64,000 nt of DNA from Arthrobacter sp. SLBN-100 (GCF_006715305.1 NZ_VFMY01000001.1:1798001-1862000); one strand, 5' to 3'. Numbered from the stretch's first letter, positions 1-9,589 are shown. Numbers and translations: made by a program. Notes: generated by a model not told the origin, from the sequence alone.

Positions 1-1418
1 AGCGACTCAAGGGCACCGTTGGGGTCTGCCATCAGGGCTGTCTCGGTGATTTCCAACAGCAGGTGGGAGGGCTCAACGTCCCGTAGCCGCAGGGCGCCTT
101 CCACCACCGTCACCAGCTCCGGGTCACTGAGCTGGCGGGCGGACAGGTTGACGGCGAACTCGAGGCCCGCCGCGGGGCCGCCTTCCTTGCGCCAGCTCTC
201 CGCCTGCCGGAGCGTTTCGCCCAGGACCCAGGCGCCCAGTGGGCGCACCAGCCCGGATTCTTCGGCCATGGTGATAAATTCCGACGGCGGCAGCAGCCCG
301 CGTGTTGGATGCTGCCACCTGACCAGTGCCTCCACACCGACGGTGCGCCCTGTCTGCAGGTCCACCCGGGGCTGGTAATGCACTCGGAGTGCTCCTTCGC
401 TGATGCCCCGGCGGAGTTCGCCCAGCGCGCGGAGCCGGTCCACGGTGGGATCAGATTCGGCCGGCTCGTGCAGTTCCCAACGGCTGCGTCCCAGTTCCTT
501 CGCCCGGTACATCGCAATGTCGGCCCGGCGGATCAGGTCTTCCAGGCTTTCCCCGTCGCCCTCTGTGGCTGCCACTCCGATACTGGCGGTGGTGACTATT
601 TCCAGGCCTTCGATCTGAATCGGCGTCTTGAGGACCTCCAGTAGCCCGCCCGCAAGGGCAGTGGCTTCCCGGGGACCGGCAAAGGTGTCCACCACAACGA
701 ACTCGTCCCCGGAAAGCCGGCCCACGGCACTTGTAGCAGGAGCGGCCGCAGCCAGGCGCTCCGCCACGGAGACCAGCAGATCGTCCCCGGCCGCGTGCCC
801 CAGGCTGTCATTGACGGCCTTGAAGTGGTCGAGGTCAATAAACAGGACGGCCAACCGGTCCCTGCCCACAGTCCTGTGGTCCAGTACTGCGTCCAGTTTC
901 GTCTTCAATCCTGCCCGGTTGGGCAGGCCGGTCAGGGCGTCATGCAGGGCGAGGTGCTGCAGTTCCTTTTCAGCCTCGGCACGGCGCGCTTCAGATTCCT
1001 CGGCAGCCCGGAGTGCCGCTACCAGTTCCCTTTCATACAGCCGGCGTTCGTGGGCGCTGAAGACGATCACCCGGACGCTGGCGGGCTCCTGCCCGGAGCC
1101 CTGCGACCGTGACGCCGAGAGCAGCGCCGCGCGGCGCCCGCCCTCGGCGTCGATGATCTCGACAGCAATTTCGGAGACGGCGCCGTTGATACCCAGTTCC
1201 GGGATGCAGTGGGTCGAATAGAGAATCTGGTCCCCAACGGGCATCAGGGACTGCAGCTTGGATCCGATCAGTTCAGGCCGGCCGTAACCCGTCCACCGCG
1301 CAAAGGTATCGTTGACCGCGGTGATGCGGCCGCCGTCGTCAGTTATCAGGTACCCGCACGGAGCCTGCTGGAACAGTGCCTCGAAATGGCCCGGGTCCTG
1401 CTCACGGGAACCTGTCAC
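1..1418 (-). CDS. PAS-GGDEF-EAL cyclic-di-GMP signalling protein (C-terminus cut by the window edge)
   Basis: Reading leftward from a GTG at 1418, an N-terminal PAS-like sensor segment (around GYLITDDGGRITAVNDTFAR) is followed by a diguanylate cyclase domain (HDALTGLPNRAGL; active-site loop SGDEF rather than GGDEF). A phosphodiesterase domain follows, with YQPRVDLQTG, SEFITMAEESG and LLLEITET, and runs off the window start. The GTG overlaps the stop of the upstream RsbQ-like gene by four bases (GTGA), so the two are co-translated. By family knowledge it makes or degrades cyclic di-GMP in response to a PAS-bound signal. The SGDEF loop leaves it unclear whether the cyclase half is active. Domain calls are firm; net activity is not. 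Confidence 0.9.
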   Translation of the reverse strand, partial: MTGSREQDPGHFEALFQQAPCGYLITDDGGRITAVNDTFARWTGYGRPELIGSKLQSLMPVGDQILYSTHCIPELGINGAVSEIAVEIIDAEGGRRAALLSASRSQGSGQEPASVRVIVFSAHERRLYERELVAALRAAEESEARRAEAEKELQHLALHDALTGLPNRAGLKTKLDAVLDHRTVGRDRLAVLFIDLDHFKAVNDSLGHAAGDDLLVSVAERLAAAAPATSAVGRLSGDEFVVVDTFAGPREATALAGGLLEVLKTPIQIEGLEIVTTASIGVAATEGDGESLEDLIRRADIAMYRAKELGRSRWELHEPAESDPTVDRLRALGELRRGISEGALRVHYQPRVDLQTGRTVGVEALVRWQHPTRGLLPPSEFITMAEESGLVRPLGAWVLGETLRQAESWRKEGGPAAGLEFAVNLSARQLSDPELVTVVEGALRLRDVEPSHLLLEITETALMADPNGALES

Positions 1419-2251
1419 GGGCTGGCCGAAAGATATTGCAGGATCTCCCTTGCCGTGGCTTCCGGGGCGCTGACATGCGGGCAGTGGCCGGTGGCCTGAA
1501 GCTGCACCAGGGTGCTCCGCTCGAGGTGCTCGTGCACATAGGAACCCACTTCCGGCGGCACAAGCAGGTCCTCGGAGCATTGCAGGATCAGGCTGTCAGT
1601 CCCCACCTTCTCCAGCATGGGCCGGGTGTCCGAAAGGAAGGTGACCCGGGCAAAATGCCGGGCAATCGCCGGATTGTTCCGGCAGAAACTGCTCCGGAGT
1701 TCCTCCGAAAGCTCCGGAACTCCCGGGTTGCCCATAACCATCGGCGCGAGTGCCTCAGCCCAGGCGAAGTAGTTGCTGTCCAGGGAAGCGAGCAGGCCAT
1801 CGATGTCCTCCTGCGAGAACCCGCCCACATAGCCATCGGCTGAATCATTGGTGTAGCGCGGGGATGGCGTCACCAGGACCAGCCGGGAGAACCGCTCCGG
1901 TTCCTGCGCAGCAGCGATTACCGCCACCATGGCGCTGACGCTGTGGGCCACCAGAATGACGTCTTTCAGGTCCAGCGCTTCGCAGATTTCCAGGAGGTCC
2001 GCCGCGTAGCCGTCCAGGGATCCGTACTTGTCGCGATCGTAGGCGTCCACGTCGGAGCGGCCCGCGCCCACGTTGTCAAAGAGCACCAGCCGGTAGGCAT
2101 CGGAGAAGTAGGGCAGGAGCCTGCGCCACATGTCCTGGTCGCAGCCGTAGCCGTGCGCAAACATCATCACCGGCCCGTCCGCTCGGCCCGATTCAGTGAC
2201 GTTGTTCCGCCTGACGACTGGCGAAACTGCTGAAGTGACTGTCCCGACCAT
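1415..2251 (-). CDS. rsbQ: RsbQ-like alpha/beta hydrolase, putative partner of the PAS protein
   Basis: A 278-aa alpha/beta hydrolase closely resembling Bacillus RsbQ: FAHGYGCDQDMW near residue 31, nucleophile Ser104 in AHSVSA, and catalytic His256 in GHCPH. RsbQ is known to pair with RsbP, a PAS-containing phosphatase, and is thought to supply or process a small hydrophobic ligand for the PAS domain. Here the partner directly downstream (4-bp overlap) is instead a PAS-GGDEF-EAL protein, so the predicted output is cyclic-di-GMP signalling. The ATG at 2251 was chosen over an upstream start at 2326 because a GGGGG ribosome site precedes it and it matches the usual ~270-aa length. Confidence 0.87.
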   Translation of the reverse strand: MVGTVTSAVSPVVRRNNVTESGRADGPVMMFAHGYGCDQDMWRRLLPYFSDAYRLVLFDNVGAGRSDVDAYDRDKYGSLDGYAADLLEICEALDLKDVILVAHSVSAMVAVIAAAQEPERFSRLVLVTPSPRYTNDSADGYVGGFSQEDIDGLLASLDSNYFAWAEALAPMVMGNPGVPELSEELRSSFCRNNPAIARHFARVTFLSDTRPMLEKVGTDSLILQCSEDLLVPPEVGSYVHEHLERSTLVQLQATGHCPHVSAPEATAREILQYLSASP

Positions 2252-2365
2252 GCCGCACCGGCCCCCAAAGGTAGTAAGTATGGTTATCTTGTGTTGCCCA
2301 AATATTAGCGGCGGGACGCCAAGCAATCCTAGGACTGGCGGCCGCGGCTTGATGGAATCTTTCCC

Positions 2366-3826
2366 CTACCCGATGATGGGCCGTTCCTCCGGGAGGCGGT
2401 ACAGCCGCGGCCGGGCCGAAAGAGCCAGCGCGGAGGCAACAGTCACCGTGCCGATGCGGCCCGTGAACATCAGCGCCATCAGCACCCACTCTGCCGCGGG
2501 CGGAAGGTTGTAGGTGATGCCGGTGCTCATGCCCACGGTGCCGAAAGCGGAGATGGATTCGAACAGGACCTTCTCCAGGCTGTAGTCGGTGAACATCAGG
2601 AGCAGCATGGTTCCAATAACGACGGCGGCAACTCCCAGGAGTGCCACGGACAGGGCCTGCCGCTGCGAGGAGGAGCTGAGGGACCGGTGGGCGATGGTCA
2701 CCTGGTCGCGGCCGCGCACTTCGTTCCAGATGGCGAAGCCCAGCACCAGGAAGGTGGTGATTTTGATGCCGCCGGCGGTGCCGGCGCTGCCGCCGCCGAT
2801 AAACATCAGGATGTTGGTGACCATCAGCGTTTCCGGTGCTGCGGTGCCATAGTCGATGCTGTTGAATCCGGCGGTACGGGGAAAGACGCTGCCGGCGAAG
2901 GAGCCCAGGATCTTCCCGGTGAGGGAGAGCTGGCCGAGCGTTTCGTCCCGGTTCCATTCGAATGCCGCGAACAGTGCCATCCCGGCGATCAGGAGGAACA
3001 GCGTTCCGTAGATGGTCAGGCGCAGGTGGACGGTCCAGTTCCGGGGCCTGGTTTCGCCGCGAACGAGCTGGATGATCACCGGGAAGCCGAGCCCGCCGGC
3101 GATGATGGCCACGCAAATGGGGGTGATGATCCAGGGGTCCTCGGCGAAGCCGATGAGGCTGTTGCTGTAGACCGAGAAGCCGGCGTTGTTGAAAGCGGAG
3201 ACAGCGTGGAAGATGCCGTGCCAGAGGGCTGTGCCGAGGTTCTGGTCATAGGCGATCCAGAACCGGACCGTCAGGACCACCGCTGTCGCAGCCTCGAAAG
3301 TGAGCATGATTTTCGCAACCCGGAGCAGCACTGCCCGGACGTCGCCGAGGTTCAGGGTGTGGGTTTCCGACTGGGCCACGAGCTGGCCGCGCAGGCCGAT
3401 GTTCTTGCGGACCAGCAGCGCCAGGAGGGTAGCCAGCGTCATGATGCCGAAGCCGCCCACCTGGATGAGCGCCAGGATGACCACGTGCCCGAACGGGGTC
3501 CAGAACGTTGCCGTATCCACAGTGACCAAACCCGTGACGCAGACCGCCGAGACCGAGGTGAACAGGGCGTCCATCAACCCGCCGGCTTCGGATTCGGTGC
3601 GTGAGGCGGGGAGCATCAGCAGTGCCGCACCAATGATGATGACCGTCAGGAAGGCGACAGGAACAGCCCTGACCGGGTGGGTCAATATCCTGCGGAGGAA
3701 GTTTGCCTTCCGGCCCTCCTTTCCGTTCTGGGCGTCCCGCAGCATCTTCCGGATGGCGGTCACGCTGGAGGCATCGGGACCTGTCGCGTCAGGTTCCGAT
3801 GGCGGGAGGCTCCTTCGCAGGCTCAT
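2366..3826 (-). CDS. TrkH/KtrB-type potassium uptake membrane protein
   Basis: 486-aa integral membrane protein with the four selectivity-filter repeats of the Trk/Ktr/HKT superfamily: [21 protein letters not shown] and [10 protein letters not shown] basic N-terminal stretch precedes the first membrane helix ([17 protein letters not shown]). It should form the K+-translocating subunit in the cytoplasmic membrane; the usual TrkA/KtrA RCK partner is not in this window. The ATG at 3826 overlaps the stop of the upstream APC permease (ATGA), which favours this start over one 45 codons earlier that would lie inside that gene. Translational coupling suggests the two transporters serve one job, probably potassium uptake. 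Confidence 0.9.
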   Translation of the reverse strand: MSLRRSLPPSEPDATGPDASSVTAIRKMLRDAQNGKEGRKANFLRRILTHPVRAVPVAFLTVIIIGAALLMLPASRTESEAGGLMDALFTSVSAVCVTGLVTVDTATFWTPFGHVVILALIQVGGFGIMTLATLLALLVRKNIGLRGQLVAQSETHTLNLGDVRAVLLRVAKIMLTFEAATAVVLTVRFWIAYDQNLGTALWHGIFHAVSAFNNAGFSVYSNSLIGFAEDPWIITPICVAIIAGGLGFPVIIQLVRGETRPRNWTVHLRLTIYGTLFLLIAGMALFAAFEWNRDETLGQLSLTGKILGSFAGSVFPRTAGFNSIDYGTAAPETLMVTNILMFIGGGSAGTAGGIKITTFLVLGFAIWNEVRGRDQVTIAHRSLSSSSQRQALSVALLGVAAVVIGTMLLLMFTDYSLEKVLFESISAFGTVGMSTGITYNLPPAAEWVLMALMFTGRIGTVTVASALALSARPRLYRLPEERPIIG

Positions 3827-5805
3827 CCGACGTGGATGCCCGGCCGGCGCTCCGGGTCGGGTTCGTTTTCGCGGATGATTTCCCGGACCACCGGGGCGGT
3901 GTCCCCGCGGCCCAGGAGCAGGTAGCGCATCAGGTGGGCCAGGGGGTTGCCTTCGGACCATTCGAAGTAGGCGTGCGGTTTGACTCCGGTGCCGTCCCGC
4001 AGTGCCAGCAGGATGGCGGCGATGGCGTTGGGCGCGGCGGGGCTTTGGGCCCGCAGGATGCGGTGGCCGTCCACTTCCACGCCGCGGACCTGCAGCGTGT
4101 CGCTGAATTCTGACGGGTCGGTGATGTCGATTTCCAGGAAAATGACATCAGCGGTGCCCGGCACGGGGTTGTTCCCCCGCTGTTCTGCTTCCTTGTCCGC
4201 ATACTCTGCGCCGTTGCGCGCCTCGGGCCGGTTGGCGATGAGGTTGATCCGGCCGTCGTACTCCAGAGTGTCGCTGATGAAGCGGCGCGCGTCGTCGTCG
4301 AACTCTATTCTGTCCACGCGCAGCTCCGTGGTGCGGCTGATACGGGAGACGAGCGAGACGGCAATGATACCCAGGATGAAGAACCCGGAGATGGCCAGGC
4401 CGTCAGGCTTTCCGATGACGTTGGCGGCCAGGGCGTACAGCATCACCAGGGTGAGCACCGCGAAGCCGATGGCGGCGGCCTGCTGTTTGCGCCGGATGGC
4501 GGAGATGGTGACCGCGATGGCGCCGGAGACCATCATGGCCAGGATCCCGGTGGCATAGGCGCCGGCCTGGGCGTTCACATCGGCGTTGAAGCCAATGGTG
4601 ATAAGTATGCTGATGGCGGTGTAGACGAGCACCACCGGACGGACCGCGCGGGACCAGTCCGGGGCCATGCCGTAGGAGGGCAGGTACCGCGGGACGATGT
4701 TGATCAGGCCGGCCATGGCCGAGGCTCCGGCGAACCACAGGATGAGGATGCTGCTCACGTCATAGACGGACCCGAAGCCGTTGCCCAGGCGTTCGTGGGC
4801 CAGGTAGGCCAGGGCGCGGCCGTTGGCCTCTCCGCCGGTTTGGAATTCCTCGGCGGGGATCAGCACGGTGGTGACGAAGCTGCTGCCCAGCAGGTACACG
4901 CTCATGATGAGTGCCGCCGTCGTGAGCAGCTTGCGGGTGTTGCGCACCCGGCTGGCCAGCTTTTCCTCAGGGGTGGCGCCCTGGGAGGAAACCAGGGGCA
5001 TCATGCTGACGCCGGTCTCGAAGCCGGAGAGTCCCAGGACCAGCAACGGGAAGGCCATCAGGGCGGGACCCACGATGCCGCCCGGCCCGCCTCCGGCGGA
5101 GGCCAGGGCGTCGGTCCACGTGCTGAGCGCGCCGGGGGTTGCGAGGACCTCCGCGATTCCAGCCACGATGATGACGGCGTTCAGCACCAGGAACACGGCC
5201 ACCAACGGAATCGCGACGGCGACGGCTTCGGAAAAGCCCATCAGGAACACGGCGCCAAGCACCAGCAGGAAGAAGACCGTGATGCCTACTGCCTGGCCTT
5301 CCAGGAACGGCGGCAGGTACGGGTTCTCGAGCAAGTGCACGGTGGCGTCAGCCGCAGAAAGGGTGATGGTGATGATCCAGGAGGTGGCCACGAAGCCAAG
5401 CAGGACCAGCACAAAGACCTTCCCCCGCCAGAAGGGCAGGAGCCGTTCCAGCATCGCCACGGATCCCTGCCCGTGCGGACTTTCCCTGGCCACCCGCCGG
5501 TACATGGGCAGCATGCCCAGAAGCGTCAGGGCCACGATGAGCATGGTGGCCAGCGGGGAGAGGGCGCCGGCCGCGAGCGCAGCGATGCCCGGCAGGTAGG
5601 AGAGGGTGGAGAAGTAGTCCACGCCGGTAAGGCACATGACCTTCCACCAGCCTTGCTGCCCGACGTGGCTCTCGTTGGCCTCCGGGCCGATAGGCTGGCT
5701 GACCCGGTGTTCCAGCAGCCACTTGGCTAGCGCGTTGCGCGGCTCGGTTTCAAGTTCCGGGTTGGGGACGGTGGCGGGAAGGGAGTACCGGGCGGAAGCC
5801 GTCAA
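3823..5805 (-). CDS. APC superfamily permease with C-terminal soluble domain
   Basis: 660-aa protein. Residues ~55-500 hold about twelve hydrophobic segments with APC-type features ([35 protein letters not shown]), and residues ~500-660 form a soluble tail with alternating strands and helices. The annotation databases' generic name would be amino-acid permease. Coupling to trkH by an ATGA overlap, the large cytosolic tail and general resemblance to potassium-importing APC proteins such as KimA make K+ transport a reasonable alternative. The substrate cannot be decided from sequence alone. The upstream region holds a TTAACG direct repeat that may control it. Confidence 0.8.
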   Translation of the reverse strand: MTASARYSLPATVPNPELETEPRNALAKWLLEHRVSQPIGPEANESHVGQQGWWKVMCLTGVDYFSTLSYLPGIAALAAGALSPLATMLIVALTLLGMLPMYRRVARESPHGQGSVAMLERLLPFWRGKVFVLVLLGFVATSWIITITLSAADATVHLLENPYLPPFLEGQAVGITVFFLLVLGAVFLMGFSEAVAVAIPLVAVFLVLNAVIIVAGIAEVLATPGALSTWTDALASAGGGPGGIVGPALMAFPLLVLGLSGFETGVSMMPLVSSQGATPEEKLASRVRNTRKLLTTAALIMSVYLLGSSFVTTVLIPAEEFQTGGEANGRALAYLAHERLGNGFGSVYDVSSILILWFAGASAMAGLINIVPRYLPSYGMAPDWSRAVRPVVLVYTAISILITIGFNADVNAQAGAYATGILAMMVSGAIAVTISAIRRKQQAAAIGFAVLTLVMLYALAANVIGKPDGLAISGFFILGIIAVSLVSRISRTTELRVDRIEFDDDARRFISDTLEYDGRINLIANRPEARNGAEYADKEAEQRGNNPVPGTADVIFLEIDITDPSEFSDTLQVRGVEVDGHRILRAQSPAAPNAIAAILLALRDGTGVKPHAYFEWSEGNPLAHLMRYLLLGRGDTAPVVREIIRENEPDPERRPGIHVG

Positions 5806-5930
5806 GGACGTGTCTTTCTTTGGTGCCCGTCACGGGCAACAACTTTCCCGGCTCCAGGCGCGATGCTGTGCTGATAACCAACGGAGCCTAGCACCGGGCC
5901 AACCGCCTCCCGGGGCCAATTCCGGGGATC

Positions 5931-5947
5931 TTAACGCTTTCTTAACG
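5931..5947 (+). promoter_or_regulatory. TTAACG-N5-TTAACG direct repeat
   Basis: Two identical TTAACG hexamers at 5931-5936 and 5942-5947, 11 bp apart start to start, about 130 bp upstream of the APC permease start at 5805. An 11-bp period puts both halves on one face of the helix, as in OmpR/PhoB-family response-regulator boxes. It differs from the GTAACG repeats elsewhere in the window by the same base in both halves. The function is inferred. Confidence 0.4.
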
Positions 5948-5968
5948 CCTGGCGTCAAGGAATCCGGT

Positions 5969-6175
5969 TTAGTCCTCCACGAACTCCAGCAGGTCACCGG
6001 GCTGGCAGTTGAGGACGCGGCACATTGCTTCAAGCGTGCTGAACCGGACGGCCTTCGCGCGTCCGTTTTTGAGTACCGCCACGTTGGCGGGCGTGAGGCC
6101 CACGCGGTCGGCGAACTCCCCCACGCTCATCTTCTGCTTGGCCAGTTCGACGTCGATGCGCACCACGATGGGCAT
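5969..6175 (-). CDS. Small XRE/Cro-type helix-turn-helix regulator
   Basis: A 68-aa protein that is essentially one HTH_3 domain: MSVGEFADRVGLTPANVAVL forms the two helices, followed by LCR-like FSTLEAMCRVLNCQPGDLLEF. This length and the LNCQPGDLLE ending are typical of the YozG-like regulators encoded next to DUF2975 membrane proteins. Its ATG overlaps the last base of the upstream DUF2975 stop (TGATG), so both come from one transcript. The likely role is autoregulation of the pair. Confidence 0.85.
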   Translation of the reverse strand: MPIVVRIDVELAKQKMSVGEFADRVGLTPANVAVLKNGRAKAVRFSTLEAMCRVLNCQPGDLLEFVED

Positions 6176-6654
6176 CAGATTACCGCTTCCATGTCCGAGC
6201 GGAGGTCCGCGGCCTGCCGGAGCAGGGCGCGGAGCACCACCACCACCAGGCCGACGGCGGCACCCGCTACCAGCGTCAGGATCAGCAGGAGCGGCACGCC
6301 GGGGTCATCGGCGTTCAGGACCACAATGGCGGAGAACACCGCGAGCATGGTCCAGGCCGCCCCGATGGCCCACAGGATCGCGTCCACCCACACAAAGGCG
6401 CGCCTGCTGAAGATCTGGTCTTGCTTGACCATGGTGAGCAGCTTCCAGGTGCTGACGATCACCACCTGGACGCAGGCCACTTCGAGGATGGCGAAGACGG
6501 TGAGCGGCCACTGGAGGTACGCCCGCTCCGGGTTTTCCGCTGCCATGTGGGCGAACTGGCCAGGCAGGGACATGACCTGAAACAGGACCAGAAGCAGGAA
6601 CGCCGCCACCAGGACGATCCGGAGGGCGATGACTGCCAGGTGATTGATCTTCAT
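6175..6654 (-). CDS. DUF2975 integral membrane protein
   Basis: 159 aa with four hydrophobic segments (VALRIVLVAAFLLLVLFQV, FAILEVACVQVVIVSTW, WVDAILWAIGAAWTMLAVFSA, LLLILTLVAGAAVGLVVVVL) and the hallmark DQIFSRRAFVWVDAI. Coupled to the downstream HTH gene. DUF2975-HTH pairs are widespread in Gram-positive bacteria; the biochemical function is unknown. Confidence 0.85.
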   Translation of the reverse strand: MKINHLAVIALRIVLVAAFLLLVLFQVMSLPGQFAHMAAENPERAYLQWPLTVFAILEVACVQVVIVSTWKLLTMVKQDQIFSRRAFVWVDAILWAIGAAWTMLAVFSAIVVLNADDPGVPLLLILTLVAGAAVGLVVVVLRALLRQAADLRSDMEAVI

Positions 6655-6842
6655 GCATTGAGTTTCAGTTAATACCTATCGAAAGTCAATCGATCCCGGT
6701 CCTATATCCGTCCCCCATGCCAACCTGCAGATTAAGGGTTGTACTGGCAGTACCTGTTTACGGCGGGCGTTGTGCTGTTACCTAGACCATAGGCCCCGAC
6801 CTTTTTCCCAGTAACAGAAACAAGCGAAGTGAGGAACGAATC

Positions 6843-7673
6843 ATGGCTACCTGGCTCATCACAGGATGCTCCACCGGACTCGGCCGGGCCCTTGCCCAGG
6901 CGGTGCTCACTCACGGGCACAACTCGGTTGTCACCGCAAGGGACGTCACCACCGTGCAGGACTTCGCTGACGCTTTCCCAGGCAATGCGCTGGCACTGCC
7001 CCTCGACGTCACAGACCGCGCACAGGTCAACTCGGCCGTGGAACAGGCAAAGGCGCGCTTCGGCGGCATCGACGTGCTGGTCAACAACGCCGGCTACGGG
7101 TACCGCGCGGCCGTAGAGGAAGCGGACGACGCCGATGTGCGGCAATTGTTCGACACGAACGTTTTCGGGGCGGTGGACATGATCAAGGCAGTCCTTCCGG
7201 ACATGCGCGCGCGAAGGTACGGGTCCATCGTGAACATCTCCTCGATCGGAGCCCGCATCACCCCGGCCGGATCCGGCTACTACTCCGCCACCAAGGCTGC
7301 CCTGGAGGGCATCTCAGGGTCGCTACGCAGGGAACTGCAGCCGCTGGGTATCAACGTCACCGTTATCGAGCCCGGCGCGTTCCGCACAGACTTCGCCGGC
7401 CGCTCGCTGACTCAATCGGCCTCGCCGATTGAGGACTATGCAGAGACGGCCGGGAAGCGGCGCAAGGAGAACGACACGATGCACGGCAACCAGCCGGGCG
7501 ACCCCGCCAAGGCGGCGGAAGCCATCCTGGCAATCGTGGGCAGCCCCAACCCGCCGTCGCTGGCAGTGCTGGGTGAAGACGCTTTTGCCGCCTTCACCGC
7601 AGTAGCGGACGCCCAGCGCGCCGAACTGGACCAGTGGCGGGACCTCAGCCTCAGCACAGCAATCAACGGCTAA
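6843..7673 (+). CDS. Short-chain dehydrogenase/reductase (SDR)
   Basis: 276-aa classical SDR. The N-terminal cofactor motif is TGCSTGLGR (residues ~6-14). NNAGYG follows near residue 83, then Ser in NISSIGARITPAG and the catalytic YxxxK as YYSATKAAL. The TARD segment after beta-2 hints at NADP(H) preference. Start supported by GAGGAACGAATC directly upstream. It stands alone between two minus-strand groups, so the substrate cannot be inferred from context; oxidoreduction of a hydroxyl/ketone is the family function. Confidence 0.92.
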   Translation: MATWLITGCSTGLGRALAQAVLTHGHNSVVTARDVTTVQDFADAFPGNALALPLDVTDRAQVNSAVEQAKARFGGIDVLVNNAGYGYRAAVEEADDADVRQLFDTNVFGAVDMIKAVLPDMRARRYGSIVNISSIGARITPAGSGYYSATKAALEGISGSLRRELQPLGINVTVIEPGAFRTDFAGRSLTQSASPIEDYAETAGKRRKENDTMHGNQPGDPAKAAEAILAIVGSPNPPSLAVLGEDAFAAFTAVADAQRAELDQWRDLSLSTAING

Positions 7674-7728
7674 CCCGAGCCACAGCAAGCTGGCGTGATC
7701 AGCTGCCTCCGCCGGCGGGAAGCCCGAG

Positions 7729-8403
7729 CTAGCCGGTCAGGGCAGTATCGTCGTGGGCAGCGCCAACGGGCTTGGATTCGGGTGAGCCGCGCTGCCGGAG
7801 GTAGATGGAGAGGACCACCATGGACCCGACGGCGAGGAATTCCGACTGCCAGTTCTGCAGGGTGCGGTTCCAAAACTCTGCAGACGTGAGGTACTCGGTC
7901 CAGGTTATGGGCTGCTGGAAGTTCCTGATCTGCTCTTCGTTGTAGGCGCTGTTGCCTGTGAAGGACTGGACCAGCCAGCACAGGACGAAGATCAGCCCCA
8001 TGGTGGTCCCTAGAGAATTCGAAAAGACCGTGCGGCGCCAACCGGCCGCTTTGGCCCAGGCCGGCGATTTTTGGTTGCTGTGCTCGCCCACCAGCTGGTC
8101 TTTGTCGGATTCGGTTCCGGTCTGGTCCAGTTCCTTTGATTCGGGTGATCCTTTTTGGACCAGCCAGATCGTGGCCACAATGTAGAGCAGGAACTGGAGG
8201 TATTCGGACTGCCAGTTTTCCGAGACGTCTACCGCGAAGTTGGATGACGTAAGGTATTGGCCCAGGCTGATCTCCTCCAGGCCCGCGGCCACCTGTTCCT
8301 CGTTGAACACGGCATGGCCGGTCAGTCCCTGCCCCAGCAGGGCCAGGAGGAAGATCAGCCCGAAGAAGAGGCTCAGTCCGTTGTTCCTCAGTGCGTTTTT
8401 CAC
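7729..8403 (-). CDS. DUF6766-type membrane protein
   Basis: 224 aa from a GTG at 8403 that follows GGGGAGAAGC; the upstream in-frame codons overlap the small gene before it. The protein has an internal duplication: each half contains a helix, a short segment (GHAVFNEEQVAAG / GNSAYNEEQIRNF), a YLTSxxF motif, then NWQSEYLQFLLYIVATIWL / NWQSEFLAVGSMVVLSIYL and RGSPESK. Four membrane helices are likely. Last gene of a three-gene operon with a 27-aa membrane peptide and a lipoprotein. Function unknown. Confidence 0.8.
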   Translation of the reverse strand: MKNALRNNGLSLFFGLIFLLALLGQGLTGHAVFNEEQVAAGLEEISLGQYLTSSNFAVDVSENWQSEYLQFLLYIVATIWLVQKGSPESKELDQTGTESDKDQLVGEHSNQKSPAWAKAAGWRRTVFSNSLGTTMGLIFVLCWLVQSFTGNSAYNEEQIRNFQQPITWTEYLTSAEFWNRTLQNWQSEFLAVGSMVVLSIYLRQRGSPESKPVGAAHDDTALTG

Positions 8404-8413
8404 CGCTTCTCCC

Positions 8414-8497
8414 CTATCCGTGGACGAGTCCGACGACGGCCATGTAGGCAAGTCCGCCGAAAATCAGGATCAGGTACAGGGCAAAAGACCACCGCAT
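8414..8497 (-). CDS. 27-aa single-pass membrane micro-protein
   Basis: An ORF of 27 codons beginning MRWSFALYLILIFGGLAYMA and ending VVGLVHG: a short basic N-terminus followed by one hydrophobic helix. It is preceded by a near-perfect ribosome site (GGAGGAAACTAGCC then ATG) and lies 2 nt after the lipoprotein stop and 10 nt before the GTG of the DUF6766 gene. The spacing and ribosome site strongly support translation. No known family recognised; it may assist or regulate the four-helix partner. Confidence 0.75.
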   Translation of the reverse strand: MRWSFALYLILIFGGLAYMAVVGLVHG

Positions 8498-8499
8498 GG

Positions 8500-8937
8500 C
8501 TAGTTTCCTCCCACTTCGCAGGTGTAAGGCGCATCACCGTTCGGTGTGCATCCCGCTGCCGTGACCTTCCAGCCGCCTTCCGCGGCAGCCAGGAAGACTG
8601 CGTCGTTCTCAAATTCCACGAAGGCGCCGCGGCCGTATATTTCAGTGCGGGCCAGGGTTCCCGGCTCCTGGATCTGCAGGTTCCTCAGGTGGTCCTCGCA
8701 GGTGCTCTCCTGCTCCTGGGCCGTCTTTTCGCGGGTATCGGACTGCAGCATGTTGCAGGCGGCGGACCAGTCGGACGCGGCCAGGTCCTGGTGGAATTCC
8801 TGCGCCGCATCGGCAGGCGCAGTTCCGTCAGGGGCGCAGCCGGATACGGCCAGGAGCGCCGCGATACCTGCCACGGCCGCAACGTAATTGCCGGGCCTGC
8901 CAGCGGCCCCGGCGTCGAATCTGGTTCTACTTCGCAT
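8500..8937 (-). CDS. Secreted lipoprotein of unknown function
   Basis: 145 aa starting at an ATG preceded by AGGAGAGGC. The N-terminus is a lipoprotein signal (AAVAGIAALLAVSGC), with lipobox VSGC giving an acylated Cys34. The mature part has one tryptophan-bearing N-terminal helix (DLAASDWSAACNML) and three further cysteines that could form disulphides. It resembles the small actinobacterial lipoproteins of the DUF4878/NTF2-like type in size only. First gene of the operon 8937-7729. Confidence 0.75.
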   Translation of the reverse strand: MRSRTRFDAGAAGRPGNYVAAVAGIAALLAVSGCAPDGTAPADAAQEFHQDLAASDWSAACNMLQSDTREKTAQEQESTCEDHLRNLQIQEPGTLARTEIYGRGAFVEFENDAVFLAAAEGGWKVTAAGCTPNGDAPYTCEVGGN

Positions 8938-9127
8938 GCCTCTCCTGTCCAAATGCCAGTGTTAAAAGAACCTACACCGGACCTGACGCCTTGGCGCGGC
9001 CATCAGCCCTTCTCCTGCCCCGGCCAGCACGGCCGCGTAAAAGGCCGCTCCGGGTCGGCTTCTGGTCAGGCGGGAAGCATCGGTCACGAGGCATCACCTC
9101 TGTTGCGGTCTGGGGCATGCTGTGCGG

Positions 9128-9589
9128 TCATTCGGCGACGATCAGGGCCTGGGGTGCGGCTTGTTTCATGCGGGTGGACAGCCACTCGAGCTGGGTTTTG
9201 GTCTCGCCCTCACAGCGGGTGACCACATCGAGGAGCTCCGCGTCGCGTAAACCCTGGGCGGCCTGCTTGACGGCGGTCCACGTGATGTCCACGAGGGAAC
9301 CCAGCAGGTAGAGGTCCTGCAGGTCCCGCAGCAATCCCACCGCCCCTGAGCGGGTGCTGGACAGACCTTCCGCATGCAGCCTCTCCGGCTCATCGTCCTT
9401 CTCAACCTCGCCATAGCGATCCACAATGGGCAGCAGGGCCTGCTCATGCTTTTCGCACTGATCCGCGAGGGAGCGGCACAGGAAATACACGTCCGGTTCA
9501 TCGCCGTGGCCGTCGGCCACTTGCCGGAAGGACTTCGCCAGGGTGTGTTCGGAGCGGTGGAGCAGCCCCAGGTAGACGGGAAGCTTCAT
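9128..9589 (-). CDS. Helical protein of unknown function coupled to the molybdo-enzyme
   Basis: 153 aa, predicted almost entirely helical, with HRSEHTLAKSFRQVADGHGDEPDVYF, LCRSLADQCEKHEQALLP and LLRDLQDLYLLGSLVDITWTAVKQ. His/Glu pairs such as SEHTL and CEKHEQ recall ferritin-like or DUF892-like four-helix bundles, but a metal site cannot be assigned with confidence. Its ATG overlaps the stop of the upstream molybdopterin oxidoreductase (ATGA), implying stoichiometric expression with that enzyme, perhaps as a chaperone or small subunit. Confidence 0.75.
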   Translation of the reverse strand: MKLPVYLGLLHRSEHTLAKSFRQVADGHGDEPDVYFLCRSLADQCEKHEQALLPIVDRYGEVEKDDEPERLHAEGLSSTRSGAVGLLRDLQDLYLLGSLVDITWTAVKQAAQGLRDAELLDVVTRCEGETKTQLEWLSTRMKQAAPQALIVAE

